A stretch of 50,800 bases of DNA from Nemertoderma westbladi. Its lineage: Eukaryota > Xenacoelomorpha > Nemertodermatida > Nemertodermatidae. This document shows, piece after piece, positions 31,664 through 41,624 of this stretch. The translations under genes and the position numbers were made by a program. The stretch spans positions 1-50,800 of the forward strand of contig JAUCBJ010005126.1 of NCBI GenBank assembly GCA_032718475.1. The letters run 5' to 3'. The notes below the pieces were generated by a model. That model saw nothing but the letters and a program-made list of their open reading frames with translations. It did no database searches and was not told the origin of the DNA. Position 1 is the first letter of the stretch. Every line of letters begins with the position of its first letter.

Positions 31664-32587
31664 CTAACGTATTATTATTACCCCCCCCTCCCCCCCGCCC
31701 GTACGGTTACACCAGTCTTGGGTCTGTCGTCCAGTCCCTGTAAGTGGGGTATTAACAAACGTTTCCATTACTTCTGGCTCCTCGTAAATACTACCCGAGC
31801 CAGCCTTACTCTCAGATAATCCCAATTTCGCCAGTTCTTGTCGGCGCTTCTGCTTGGCCTGATATTGCATAAGCCCCCTTAACCGGGCATGCATATCATC
31901 CCGCATGCGCTTTCCCGCTCTCTCTCTCTCTCTATCCTCTCGTAAACTCTTGTTCGCTAACTCTGTTTCTCTTGCCACCCGCTCTCTACGCTCACTCTCT
32001 ACTCTTGCCTCCCGCTCTTTATGTTCGTTCATTTATCTCTCTACCCTCGTTGCCTCTCTCACTTCTCACTCTTTACGCTCGTTCTCTACTCTCGTCTCTC
32101 GCTCTTTACGCTCATTCTCTACTCTCGTCTCTCGCTCTTTACGCTCATTCTCTACTCTTGTCTCTCGCTCCGTACGCTCGTTCTCTACTCTCGTCTCTCG
32201 CTCCTTACGTTCCTCTGCCTCCCTCTCTTCTTGCTCTCTACAATTTCTCGCCACCCTCTCGGCCCTCTCTCTACACTCCCTCGCCAACTCCCTCTCTTTC
32301 TCTAACAACGCAGTTCCCTCATCCAACTGCCTCTCTAATTCTTTCTGGTCTAGCGCCACCATGTCTAATTGACATGCCAGATCTATCTCCAACACCCTTC
32401 TTGCTTCCGCGGAGGATGTAGCAGACTTATCGGTCGCGACGGACTCCCGTCGCCTCTCTGTCCTACTAACTTTCCCCCGCTTTCTGGGGTTCTCGCTAAC
32501 CGACGAGACCGAATCCTCGGGGTTAACCTCGGGTTCGCCCTCGTGGGGATCTGCCCAACCCACTAACTTAATTACCCTGGCATCCAC
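31664..32587 (-). pseudogene. gag N-terminus with 11-residue charged repeats
   Basis: The ATG at 32587 starts a frame whose first ~90 residues are unremarkable. Then a long charged helix with leucine spacing precedes tandem 11-residue units (ERKERETRVEN). These are encoded by 33-bp repeats at about 32066-32215. Two stops near 32039-32065 break the frame, which resumes in phase at 32032-31664. The structure suggests a coiled-coil assembly region. It is analogous to, but not alignable by eye with, the Ala/Glu helix of the other LTR element. Confidence 0.65.
32066..32215 (-). repeat. 33-bp coding tandem repeat
   Basis: About four and a half units of TCTACTCTCGTCTCTCGCTC-type sequence, each 33 bp. 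They encode 11-residue charged units on the minus strand. Confidence 0.8.
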
Positions 32588-33146
32588 TAAATACGAACTA
32601 AACCAAAATTAAACGAAACTAAACGAAAATTACAAACTAAACCAACCAGTTAATGTTTGCTTTGCCAGAGAGTGGTAGGGCCTAAACAAATAGTATGGGT
32701 CTAGTAAGTACAATAATCTTGGCAACCTCATCGATTTATACTAAGCCTGTGTAGTAATCCATTACATCAGCCATTTTTCATCACGACACCAGCTGTTATT
32801 GGTGTTACTTTACCATTGCGTCTATGGTGTTTTTTTGTTTACGTCTATTTTTCGAGCCCAGAGGCTATGGATGGAGTATGCGATCATGCCAGGGACCTTA
32901 GAATCCGGCCAGCCAGCTGCTGTGAAAATTTCATCAAAATATTTATGGGAAATAATCAATAATACATAAATTCATATCAAATTACTAGAAGACTATTTAA
33001 TAAATTATAGTTGAACCGCCGTTGATAGCAGAAGTTTCCGATACTTAGAGTTAATTCTAATTGTGGATCTTCAACATTGTCCTGATCATAACTTCCAGAC
33101 CCGTTAGCTTTTACGCTAGATTCCTCTGACACTATTTAAATAAAAT
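32588..33146. other. Non-coding: leader of the BEL/Pao element and 3' flank of the next LINE
   Basis: No gene. The left part holds AAACTAAACC-type repeats and a possible minus-strand primer site (TGGCAAAGCAAAC). The right part may be the 3' UTR of the Ulp1-domain LINE. No LTR partner was identified. Confidence 0.4.
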
Positions 33147-34251
33147 TTATCTAAAAGACTCGGAATGTGCAGCAAAGGACTCTTTGACGCATGCAGCATT
33201 ACCGACCTGGATACAAACCCCTAAACGTTGACGGAGGTGTTCAATCGATTTTTTGTTGCCAGATACCTTCTGTATACGGTGCCCTAGCTCACGGATGAAT
33301 GCTATCGTAGAGGTACCAAGACCGCCCAGTGATTCGACAGCTACAGGTTGAATTATATAATTACATGAGAGTTCTCTATATTTCATTAGTTTCCTATCTT
33401 CAGCCATGTCTGCTACAGTAGGACCATCTAGGAGTGCTGTTTGGGAGTAAGAGGGAGCCTGGCGGTGGACGCAGGTAAAGTCCCAAATAAGAGGCTTGCA
33501 ATGGGAGCAATGTGGCCCCGTCCAGTCTCTTACCATCACTTCTACACATTCCAACAGGTTCTAACGTGCTAGAAATCTCTGCAGACGCAAGTGCCCGATG
33601 AATTGCATCATTCCCGAGCCTGTGACGTTGATGGCGGCTCTTAATGTGGTTGCAGGTGAAAGCATGTAGAGCTGATGAGTCTACGGCAGCGCCACACAGG
33701 CAAGGGTGTGGGATACAAACTTGTGCGCCCAGCCGAAGAGCAACAGCGATTCCAAAATCTTCATTAGATAATTTCAGGCCAAGGGAGGAAGATGGCAAGG
33801 TGTTGAGCCAGTCACCAGATCCTTGGACCTTGCAACCTCTCAGGCGTGCAGCTGATGTTTTGTCTGATACTTCCAGGAGCGAGGCAAACTGTGAAACTGT
33901 TATTGGTTCCGACCAGTTTCTCTGCCTCTTTGGATCTTCTGGAGTATTCGCCTCTGGGATCATGCTTTTCCAACAATCTATGGCTTCTCCATGGTGTTTG
34001 TTCTCACTAGGAGAGTGATAAATCTCTTTAATTAACGATTCATTCTTATGCAATGATGAGAGGTATGCACAAGGCACAATATCTGTCACAGAAGGGATTC
34101 CAAGGCCACCGTGTCGACAAGGAAGGATTGCTTGCTCCAAGGTTTCAGTTTCCAGTTTAATGTTCGTTATCTCTTCTAGAGACTCCCTTATATTGTTATC
34201 AATCTTGCTAAGTAGATGGGGTTCGTTGAAAGTTGGTGATGAACGGAGCAT
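33147..34251 (-). pseudogene. C-terminal zinc finger and restriction-like endonuclease of the Ulp1 LINE
   Basis: The frame continues that of the main ORF after its TAG. It shows a Cys/His cluster (CLCGAAVDSSALHAFTC) followed by SDGKRLDGATLLP. After a frameshift near 33545 comes KPLIWDFTCVHRQAPSY. The spaced D...WDFTC arrangement is the PD-(D/E)XK core of the REL endonuclease that nicks the target in early-branching LINE clades. About 90 further residues follow to the stop at 33147. Confidence 0.75.
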
Positions 34252-36852
34252 CTATGTAAGTTTGGGTATGGCTAGACAGTTTTTGAGTAGGAAAAAGGCG
34301 TCATGGTTGTCAAGGAGACGGAGACGATTGTGAAACAGACTGAGGTTGTCCAACTTCTTACAGATGACATTAGAGAGGGCTTCAGGGCCAATGGGGGCAC
34401 CAAGTAGCTCTAAATCCTGTGATCTAGTCAACTTGATTCCTGGACAGATCTTCTGGAATGAAGTTAAGATTGGGTTTTCCTCACCTGACTTGTCCCCAAT
34501 GATGGTTAGTTCACATTTTGACTCATTAAGAGATAGCCCTATATCGCTACATGCTGTTCTGAAAGATGAAAGATTGGAGTGTACCTTTTCCCAGTTTCCT
34601 CCAACTGTAACGTCATCAATATAACCTGCTTTGAATATTGTCTGTAATTTGTCAAGATTCGGGTGGAGTCCTAGGCAAAATCCAAAGACAGCTAAAGGGT
34701 CCCCCTGTTGGAAACCCTCTTCAGAAAGCAGCAGATCTTGACCAAATGAGAGGAGGGTCGTTCTACCATAACATAACCTATAAAATGGGAGAAGCTCGGG
34801 GGCTTTATCTGCAATACAATCTGCAACGTGATCCTTTCTCAAAGTATTAAAAGCGTTCTTAAAATCAAGCTTTAGGATGACATCTTGTTCCTCAGCTGAT
34901 TGCACAAAGCTTCGCAGCGCATGCACAGCTGCCTCGCAACCCCCAGGGGTTCCAAATCCAAGTTGTGATGGTGCAAATACGCCGCTGAACTTAACTGAGA
35001 CTGCCTGGGTGGCGCACTTTGCGGCCAGTCGCCGTATGGTTTCCCCTACTGCTATAGGGCGGATGCCACCATCCTTTTTGTTAAAGGCAGTTACTGAAGC
35101 ACCAATAATAACAGGGGAAGCCGAATCTGGGACATCACCTGAGAGCACTAGATTAACCAAGGATGTTAAGTCCGCAAGGAGTGAGAGGCCTGCTTCACCT
35201 GAGCGCTGTGATATAGCATCCTGCAAATGCTGTGGGCTTAAGCCTGAGAGCCCACCTGAAGAACCGGGTTTGAAATTATTGATTGATGCTTTCACAGACT
35301 TCGATGTAACAGTTACCGGGTTTACATCAGCTGGTTGGTCTGGAAAGGGGAGTCGGTCTGGGGGAGTTGGTGGATGTTTCTCTTTGAGTTTTTCTAGAGT
35401 CAACTTATCAAATGCAGCTATAGAGTCTTCGCACGTCGCTATGCGGATAGCTCCCTTTACATCGCCTGCATCTAGCTTCTGCGATACTGCCGAAGCCAGG
35501 AGTCTATTCGCATCATCTCTATCAATTGGGGTACCTTTATTCTCAGGTTTTTTATTATACTTTTTTGGTTTAAAAAGTGTCATTAAGTCAGTCGTAGAGT
35601 TAAAAATGGCACAATTGTTGTTAACAAGTGAAGATAGTGACTTGCGTTGTTTCTGTCCCCCTCGCTCAGGGCGCTTCAGGCAAATGTATGGCATAAGGAG
35701 CAGTCTGGACCATGAGGAATGATCATTATTCATGAGCACTGAATGTATGCAGTTACTCAGTGTCTTGGCCACCTGGATCCTAGATCCCCGGGGGATAAAT
35801 TTAAGTAGTCTCACTCTGGCATCTCTGACGAGTTTCAAAAGCTGAGTAGCTGATTCCTCGATGGGATGTGGTCCTAGTGGTGACGGGACATCTATCATTG
35901 AGGGTCTATCCTGGGGTTGAGAACAGAGCAAATTACTTTGATCCACCTGTACTGAACGACCAGAGCCAGGGCACTCGTCACCGTTTGCTGACCTGTGCCT
36001 ACGGAGCTGCCTGCTATTGGTAAGTGTGTAAGGTTTCTTACATGATGTGCAGTATGCACGTCTGCTTTGGGACCCAAATGTATGCTTCGTGGATGATGAT
36101 GGTTGTGGGGTCTGGGATGGCTGTTCTGTTGGAATATGACTAGACTGAGGATCCTGTTCATTGTCATTGATTGTCCGTATTTCTCTAGTTGCGGGTCTTA
36201 CTAAGGTGGAATTTTTTTCAATTGTCTGTAACAGTGACTTACGAAATTCTCCAATTGTTTCGTCATTGATTTTGTTGGCTGACTCTTGGTGTAGGCACAT
36301 TTTGGCAAAGCGACAAATGTATACGCCACACTGGTATGAGTTAAACTGTTTGCGTGGTAGTGGGGGGGCCACTCTAACATCTTGGGGTTGCACTCCTAGC
36401 CTCTGTGCTTCGAGATCGATCCATCTCTTAATGTCATATAATGCCTGGTGGTCAACATTTCCAAGCGAGTCAAAGAGCCAGAGGGTAGGCCGAGGGGGTT
36501 TGGGTGAGAAGGCAGCAAGGGTCCAGTGAATATTACCCTTGTTTATAGGAAAAAATATAAAATCGAGGTTGAAAGTATTTGAATTTGACCAGTTTTTAAC
36601 AGAGTCATAACCTCTGCACCTAAAGGTTTCCAAAAAGTGTGAGCTAAAGATATGTGTAGCTCCGTTATATTCTAAGCAAAGGTATCGTAGGACAGCATCT
36701 ATAACATTGTCATTAAGCCAGTTATTATATCGAAGAGATTCGATGTCACGGCTGGATAGTTCTTTACCAGCAAATAAAAAACACTCTTCGGTACTGGGTG
36801 GCACATCATTCTTAAGGATGCTGTCCGAGAGTGTTATACAACTCACGTCCAT
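34252..36852 (-). CDS. Ulp1-protease/reverse transcriptase polyprotein, main part
   Basis: Residues 30-185 form a Ulp1/SENP cysteine protease with all catalytic residues in place: His109 (NIHWTL), Asp128 (LFDSLG), Gln174 and Cys175 (YQCGVY). Around residue 265 is a Cys/His finger (CTSCKKPYTLTNSRQLRRH). RT begins near residue 510, with GGIRPIAVG, ILKLDFKNAFNTL, GFQQGDPLAV and the catalytic YIDD at about residue 745. The protease may cut the polyprotein or remove SUMO/ubiquitin from host factors; that role is inference. The frame ends at TAG 34252-34254, and the same frame continues at once with the endonuclease part. A single base change therefore explains the stop. Confidence 0.8.
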   Translation of the reverse strand: MDVSCITLSDSILKNDVPPSTEECFLFAGKELSSRDIESLRYNNWLNDNVIDAVLRYLCLEYNGATHIFSSHFLETFRCRGYDSVKNWSNSNTFNLDFIFFPINKGNIHWTLAAFSPKPPRPTLWLFDSLGNVDHQALYDIKRWIDLEAQRLGVQPQDVRVAPPLPRKQFNSYQCGVYICRFAKMCLHQESANKINDETIGEFRKSLLQTIEKNSTLVRPATREIRTINDNEQDPQSSHIPTEQPSQTPQPSSSTKHTFGSQSRRAYCTSCKKPYTLTNSRQLRRHRSANGDECPGSGRSVQVDQSNLLCSQPQDRPSMIDVPSPLGPHPIEESATQLLKLVRDARVRLLKFIPRGSRIQVAKTLSNCIHSVLMNNDHSSWSRLLLMPYICLKRPERGGQKQRKSLSSLVNNNCAIFNSTTDLMTLFKPKKYNKKPENKGTPIDRDDANRLLASAVSQKLDAGDVKGAIRIATCEDSIAAFDKLTLEKLKEKHPPTPPDRLPFPDQPADVNPVTVTSKSVKASINNFKPGSSGGLSGLSPQHLQDAISQRSGEAGLSLLADLTSLVNLVLSGDVPDSASPVIIGASVTAFNKKDGGIRPIAVGETIRRLAAKCATQAVSVKFSGVFAPSQLGFGTPGGCEAAVHALRSFVQSAEEQDVILKLDFKNAFNTLRKDHVADCIADKAPELLPFYRLCYGRTTLLSFGQDLLLSEEGFQQGDPLAVFGFCLGLHPNLDKLQTIFKAGYIDDVTVGGNWEKVHSNLSSFRTACSDIGLSLNESKCELTIIGDKSGEENPILTSFQKICPGIKLTRSQDLELLGAPIGPEALSNVICKKLDNLSLFHNRLRLLDNHDAFFLLKNCLAIPKLT

Positions 36853-37370
36853 ATTAAAATTGAAAAATTATATAGACAGACAATTTGGGCCTATGCCACG
36901 AACCCAAACTGAATAGACGACAAGAGTGGAAGAGTAGAGGAGTGGAGGAATGGTGTTCTGGTCTCGTCCGGATTGCTTTGTCGGACTCCAAAGTTGGAAG
37001 TCGTAGATGAGCAGCCAGCACCCGTTGTCCGCAGGACTACTTCACGTTGATGAGTGTCGAAAGCTTGCTACTTACTATTCTATTATGTATTAAATTCTAC
37101 CAAATTCGCCGATTAGGAATTCGTTGTCGAAAGCTGAACTATAATGTAGGCCTAATCTTCAGTCAGCATGCAGTTCAAATATAGTACGGCAGTATTGTAG
37201 TATTGTTTATCAATTTAATCGAGCATTTTAAACTCATGTCTAACTCATTCATACAGTGTTTTATTGTTTTTGTTTGTTAAGTTACGTTTTTTTTACTATG
37301 AAATTAAATCAAATAAATTAATAAGTTTATTTTTTTTTTATTTCTTTATTACTGAGATAAGTGCAATCAT
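36853..37370. other. Non-coding stretch, likely 5' UTR of the Ulp1 LINE and AT-rich flank
   Basis: No gene is seen. The first ~200 bases may be the LINE 5' UTR. The remainder is AT-rich with T runs. Confidence 0.4.
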
Positions 37371-37555
37371 CTTTGCAAGCAATGATGTATGTAATTTTGT
37401 TACATTATGTCAACTTAATTATCAGCGTTCGGTATGTGACAATAACAAAGCAGCACGCATTAACCCTATTACCACTGGGGTGTTTTGACCATTAGCACCA
37501 CTGGGGGGGGGGGGGGGGGGGGGGGGATTCGGCCCACCCACTATATTTTTATAAT
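37371..37555 (+). repeat. Repeat context with left end of a piggyBac-like MITE
   Basis: 37371-37418 equals 40612-40659, and 37419-37555 closely matches 41582-41710. It includes TTAACCCTATTACCACTGGG from the TTAA at 37460, followed by GTGTTTTGACCATTAGCACC and a run of 24 G (37503-37526). The MITE is cut off after ATTCGGCCCACCCACTATA, so only its left end remains. Confidence 0.8.
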
Positions 37556-37818
37556 TATTATTATTATTAAAAGTATTTTTATAGTGCCAATACGCTGATG
37601 GATGTATTTAGGGTTATTATGATAATATCATCCGTTAGAGCAGTTCCTGAGATTGCTTAGTCAGCCAGCCAGCCAGTAATCAAATTAGCCAGTCAGCCAG
37701 TCTCGAGCAATTCTTTCAGTAAGTAGGCCTAACCTCTCGGTAATCTAATATATTTTACTTTCAAAGAGTTAATTCTCTAATCTACGGTATATATAATTCG
37801 GATATATTGTATCCCAAA

Positions 37819-39207
37819 ATGAAAGAAATTCCAAGTCAATCAATAACACCGCGGGATTGCATGAAATTATACAATCGTAAAGAAATGCAGTGGGGGGGAA
37901 GTGAAACTGAAACCGTTATATTGCGCCACTATGTTCATTGGCCATTTGGGAATAACCAACAAGAAACGATTAATATAACTGATCCTAGATATAAAGATCT
38001 TTCTTATATTACCAATCGTCTATTGAAATCGTTCACTCCCAGTTTGATAGCGAGCATTGTTGATATCAGAATAGACGAATGGGTGGCTTCAAGAAAACAT
38101 CTCGGTGCTATATATACAGTTCTTCAAGAAGAAGTAAGGTCATTGACTACAGTTCTGTTCTTTGAGATAATCTTTGGCACAACAATGCCGGAAGATGTAC
38201 GGAAGACATTTTACAATGCCATTAAAAATATGAATGGTGTATTTATTCTGACATCATTAACGTCGAAATCTAAACGTCTAAAGATGCAAGATGAACTAAG
38301 AAAACAGATAAATATTTCGATGGAGGGCAAGTTTAAGGAGTTAGTCCCAAAGAATGTTGACATTGAAATCCTAACAGATCATATCGGAACTACATTTTTC
38401 TTTTCTGGTGTGCAAATGATTATGGAATGCGTAGGTCACTGCTTAACTGAAATTGTTCGTCATCCAAATGTTCTAAATAAACTTCAACCTGTCTTTGAAA
38501 GAAATGCAGAATACTTAAATGGTGATGACATCATAAAAGATACATACCTTGACTGGACCGTGATTGAATCACTGCGGCTTCACAATCAGTTTGCAAAAGC
38601 TTGCAGAGAAGTACAAAATTCATTCACTTATAACGGTGATACATTTGCCAAGGGACAAATTGTCTGTATTAACACAAACAAAGTTAATACTATGTTGTGG
38701 GACAATCCGAATGAGTTTATCCCAGAACGCTGGGAAGATTGGAGTCCATCTTCAATTCCTTCAGATGAGACCCCAGGGAAAGGGTACTTTATGACTTTTG
38801 GTCTAGGCTACCGCAGGTCATGTGCTGCCAAAATTTCAGCTCGCCATATTGCCAAAATTATGGTGGTTGGCTTTTTGTCTCGAATGAACTTGCTCATTCC
38901 TGAAGGCTTTATTCATAGACCGCGTATGGCTAAAGGCACCCCAGTGGTCATTAGTTTCAACAAAGTTGGCTCAACAAAAGGTCAACAAATTTTACTTCAA
39001 AAAGCTGAATCAGAACAGGAGATCCACAATGTATTGAATATACCCTGGCGAGGACTAGGGTTCAGAGGTGTGTTAATGAAGATCAAGTGTTACGTCATAA
39101 GTGGTGAATTTGCTGAAATGTTTTCTAGTCTCTTTGTAGCTACTGATTTGTGGTTTCGGCAACAATTCTACCGAATTAAGCGTCGCATTGGAGGAGCTTG
39201 GCATTAA
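37819..39207 (+). CDS. Cytochrome P450-like protein, intronless
   Basis: The first ATG is at 37819 (an upstream in-frame TTG at 37807 is not needed) and gives 462 residues with no intron. P450 signatures are the K-helix ExxR at E250-R253 (IESLRLH), the PERW motif (FIPERWEDW) and the heme-binding loop FGLGYRRSC at 327-335. The protein ends like P450s with MAKGTPVVISF plus a ~75-residue tail. The heme loop has one residue more than the canonical FxxGxRxCxG before the cysteine, and Ala replaces the final Gly. The I-helix (TTFFFSGVQMI) lacks the usual (A/G)Gx(D/E)T, and no N-terminal membrane anchor is seen. Monooxygenase activity is therefore uncertain; an isomerase- or dehydratase-type P450 is possible. 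AT-rich TATATATAA at about 37788 could be a promoter. Confidence 0.75.
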   Translation: MKEIPSQSITPRDCMKLYNRKEMQWGGSETETVILRHYVHWPFGNNQQETINITDPRYKDLSYITNRLLKSFTPSLIASIVDIRIDEWVASRKHLGAIYTVLQEEVRSLTTVLFFEIIFGTTMPEDVRKTFYNAIKNMNGVFILTSLTSKSKRLKMQDELRKQINISMEGKFKELVPKNVDIEILTDHIGTTFFFSGVQMIMECVGHCLTEIVRHPNVLNKLQPVFERNAEYLNGDDIIKDTYLDWTVIESLRLHNQFAKACREVQNSFTYNGDTFAKGQIVCINTNKVNTMLWDNPNEFIPERWEDWSPSSIPSDETPGKGYFMTFGLGYRRSCAAKISARHIAKIMVVGFLSRMNLLIPEGFIHRPRMAKGTPVVISFNKVGSTKGQQILLQKAESEQEIHNVLNIPWRGLGFRGVLMKIKCYVISGEFAEMFSSLFVATDLWFRQQFYRIKRRIGGAWH

Positions 39208-39734
39208 ACACATTTAAAAACACATTGAATACTGAGTAACATTAATTCAATAATATTTATAAGAAATTCAAGAATTAATAAGGCTGCAAAAATTGTTCTC
39301 TCAGCCTCTATTGTGTGATTCATATCATCCGTATTTCCTGAATGTAGGGATATAAATTATAACGATTATAATGAATTTCCGTTTAGTCCTTCAATACTTT
39401 GATATTGGACACAGACATTTAGCTCTTTTGATAAATTTCACAGAAATTCAATGCATTTAGTGGTATATTTCATTCCCATTTTATCTATTTGATATAAAAA
39501 AATGAATTATTTTGTAGTTCCAAACACCGAAATATGACTAATAATTGTTTATTAATAGGAAATCTTTTTGACATTTTATTTCAGTTTATATTTCAATTAT
39601 TTCATTTATACAGTTTCGAAAGATAATTTTCTACGTTTTTTATCCTACCTAATTTTATTCCTATAATTATTTATTACGGAAAAAAAGTAAAACTTTTTTC
39701 ACTATTCTCGAGAAATTTTATTTTCCTAGCGTTA

Positions 39735-39812
39735 GCGAGGTTAATAAAATGGTCGAGAGTGCGAGGTTAATAAAATGGTCGAGAGTGCGAGGTTAATAAA
39801 ATGGTCGAGAGT
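39735..39812. repeat. 26-bp tandem repeat, three copies
   Basis: Three identical or nearly identical units of GCGAGGTTAATAAAATGG plus TCGAGAGT follow one another. The stretch just before them, ATTTTATT, can pair with the AATAAAAT in the first unit. Confidence 0.85.
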
Positions 39813-40534
39813 ATATTGAAAAAAAATATTCTATACGTTTTTTTCCCATGTAATACGTAATTTTATTCTTAAATTGGTACTTTTTGTTGGTACTTTTTTA
39901 AATAAAACTTACAGCGATATAGTGTTCAAAATAAATTGAACCGCAGTATTTTACTATATTTCTTCCATAGTTACTGCGATTCAAATTACTGTACTCTTCA
40001 ACTCCTGATGCTGCCTTACTCAATGTTAAATAATTGAGTGTTCTCGAATATTTATTACGTAACTAGAGAGCAGCTTAACTACATAAACTAATATTGGATA
40101 TTGAGTTCCGTTTTGGAGTTCGTCTTGAAGACACTAAAGTTGCAATAACTTTTGAGTCCGTGCAAGGATTTTGCACAATTTACGTGCAAACCTTTTCTAC
40201 GTCAATGCGCTTTCAACACATTTAATAAAATTTAGAAATTCCACCAAAAATATTTTATTTTACTTTTTTCGCCGGGAAAAAAAGTAAAATCAATGCAATC
40301 CTATGGGTTACTTTTTTCCCTAGGGAAAAAAAAGTGAAACCTTTTCTCCCGATTTTGGGCTATAGTAACAATTTAAGAATAAAACTATTTTTGGAACTTA
40401 TAAATTTATTAGTAAATAATGCAACTTGCCGAATGAAAGTGCAACATAATATTTTTTCAAAACAGATTATTTCGAAATAACTATTTACATCATTGTGTGA
40501 GAAGTAGAACTTTGCACCGTTATGACCCGGCCGA

Positions 40535-40585
40535 GTTTATTTATGTACCGAGCGAGCGCAGCGAGGGAGGTTTACATAAATAAAC
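40535..40585. repeat. Perfect 13-bp inverted repeat around a GCGAGCG-rich loop
   Basis: GTTTATTTATGTA (40535-40547) and TACATAAATAAAC (40573-40585) are perfect complements enclosing CCGAGCGAGCGCAGCGAGGG-type sequence. Confidence 0.8.
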
Positions 40586-40611
40586 AAGGGTCTTTAACAC
40601 TGAATAGTGAC

Positions 40612-41624
40612 CTTTGCAAGCAATGATGTATGTAATTTTGTTACATTATGTCAACTTGACTAGAAAGCCAGCAAGCTGGCTGGAAGGAGCCCGGGGGAAG
40701 AATCCTATTTACAAGACTATTAGAAATAAACTTTGTCGGTCAGCAGTAAGTAAACTAAACAATTGTCTAAACTATAAGGCGTGGGGCTAGCTGACTTTGT
40801 GGCTCGTCCCACATAATAAAAAATGAAACTTTGCTATGACAACACACCCGGTTCTTTTAAATTTGCGTGATTTGAGTTTTCTGCTCGCACCACTATTTGT
40901 AAGAAATGTTAAAACTTATCTTACAGTATGCCAATGTAGTAATGGTATTAAAATATAATTAAATTAATTTACACTATATTAATGCTTCAGCTAAAAAATG
41001 ATGCTAATCCTATGTAATAAAAAAAATAAGAATATTATTTTTAAGAACTTTATACATATTATATCCTATACAAAATAATCAGCCCAATGATTCGTGGAAT
41101 AATAATAATATAATCCTACTGCAGTTGTATATTTTATTTTGTTTATTGACAACTCAACTATTTTCTGACTATCCCTGAGAGCTTATAAAGGATGTGTAGG
41201 CTCAGCCAGCAGCCAGCAGCAGGAGGGGTGTAGTCAAGAAATTCTGCATTGAGGGAATTCTATCTCAGGCAGCCCTAAACTCAACCATTCATACACAGCT
41301 AGCTGCTGCAGCAGCTCAGGCAGGAGTTGTTACTTTACCATTGCTTTTAATTTCGCGACAAAATAATTTCAAAAAAACGAAATATATCGAATACCACACA
41401 TTGAATTGATCTGATATTTTGTAACGCGATTATGAACCACCAAAGCAATTTACTTGTAAAATTTCAACAAAATCGCCAGGCAGGAAGTGCCTGAACCTAG
41501 ATAATTATCAGTCAGTCAGTCAGTCAGTGTATATATCCTGAGATTCTTACAGTAAGTATCCCGCCTGTCGAGCGGGCTCCTAATTATCAGCATTCGGTAT
41601 GTGACAATAACAAAGCAGCACGCA
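40612..41624. repeat. Repeat context interrupted by ~0.9 kb of unplaced sequence
   Basis: 40612-40659 and 41582-41624 are the two halves of the block that is continuous at 37371-37460. The 0.9 kb between them is therefore an insertion here, or was lost from the other copy. Near its ends GGAGCCCG (about 40686) and CGGGCTCC (about 41573) are inverted, which may be short terminal repeats. The interior holds CAGCCAG and CAGT simple repeats and no gene. Confidence 0.55.

Larger units (their letters stand above)
24290..32670 (-). mobile_element. Decayed BEL/Pao-type LTR retrotransposon (gag-pol)
   Basis: On the minus strand the order is coiled-coil gag N-terminus, disordered gag, DUF1759-like capsid, zinc knuckle, protease, RT, RNase H and integrase. 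This is the Pao/BEL order (integrase last, DUF1758-type protease). No pair of LTRs could be found in the window. A sequence TGGCAAAGCAAAC on the minus strand near 32660 could be a primer-binding site. The 3' boundary is open and may extend to about 19940 if the exonuclease/CCHC ORF belongs to it. It carries stops in pol and several frameshifts in gag, so it is inactive. Confidence 0.75.
33147..36852 (-). mobile_element. LINE with Ulp1 protease, zinc finger, RT and restriction-like endonuclease
   Basis: A single minus-strand reading frame starting at ATG 36852 covers a Ulp1-type protease, a C2H2-like finger, RT and a C-terminal CCHC plus PD-(D/E)XK endonuclease. Among known LINEs, this combination is found in the NeSL/Utopia-like group. 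It has one TAG (34252-34254) and one frameshift near 33545. The element is otherwise nearly intact, which makes it one of the youngest LINEs here. Confidence 0.8.
39208..40611. other. AT-rich non-coding region with small repeats
   Basis: No gene is supported. It contains a three-copy 26-bp tandem repeat (39735-39812) and an inverted pair around GCGAGCG-rich sequence (40535-40585). Confidence 0.55.

Noticed and set aside
31905-32421. Plus-strand frames of 94-155 codons with Leu/Ser repeats
   Set aside because: Antisense of the 33-bp repeat that encodes the charged gag helix.
32670-33140. 5' LTR of the BEL/Pao element
   Set aside because: It would fit the space, but no second copy of this sequence was found downstream of pol in the window.
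34877-35722. Plus-strand frame of 281 codons inside the Ulp1 LINE
   Set aside because: It lies antisense to the RT with no motif. The minus frame has RT and protease signatures.
37807-37818. TTG at 37807 as the P450 start
   Set aside because: An ATG lies 12 bases downstream in frame, and eukaryotic genes rarely start at TTG.
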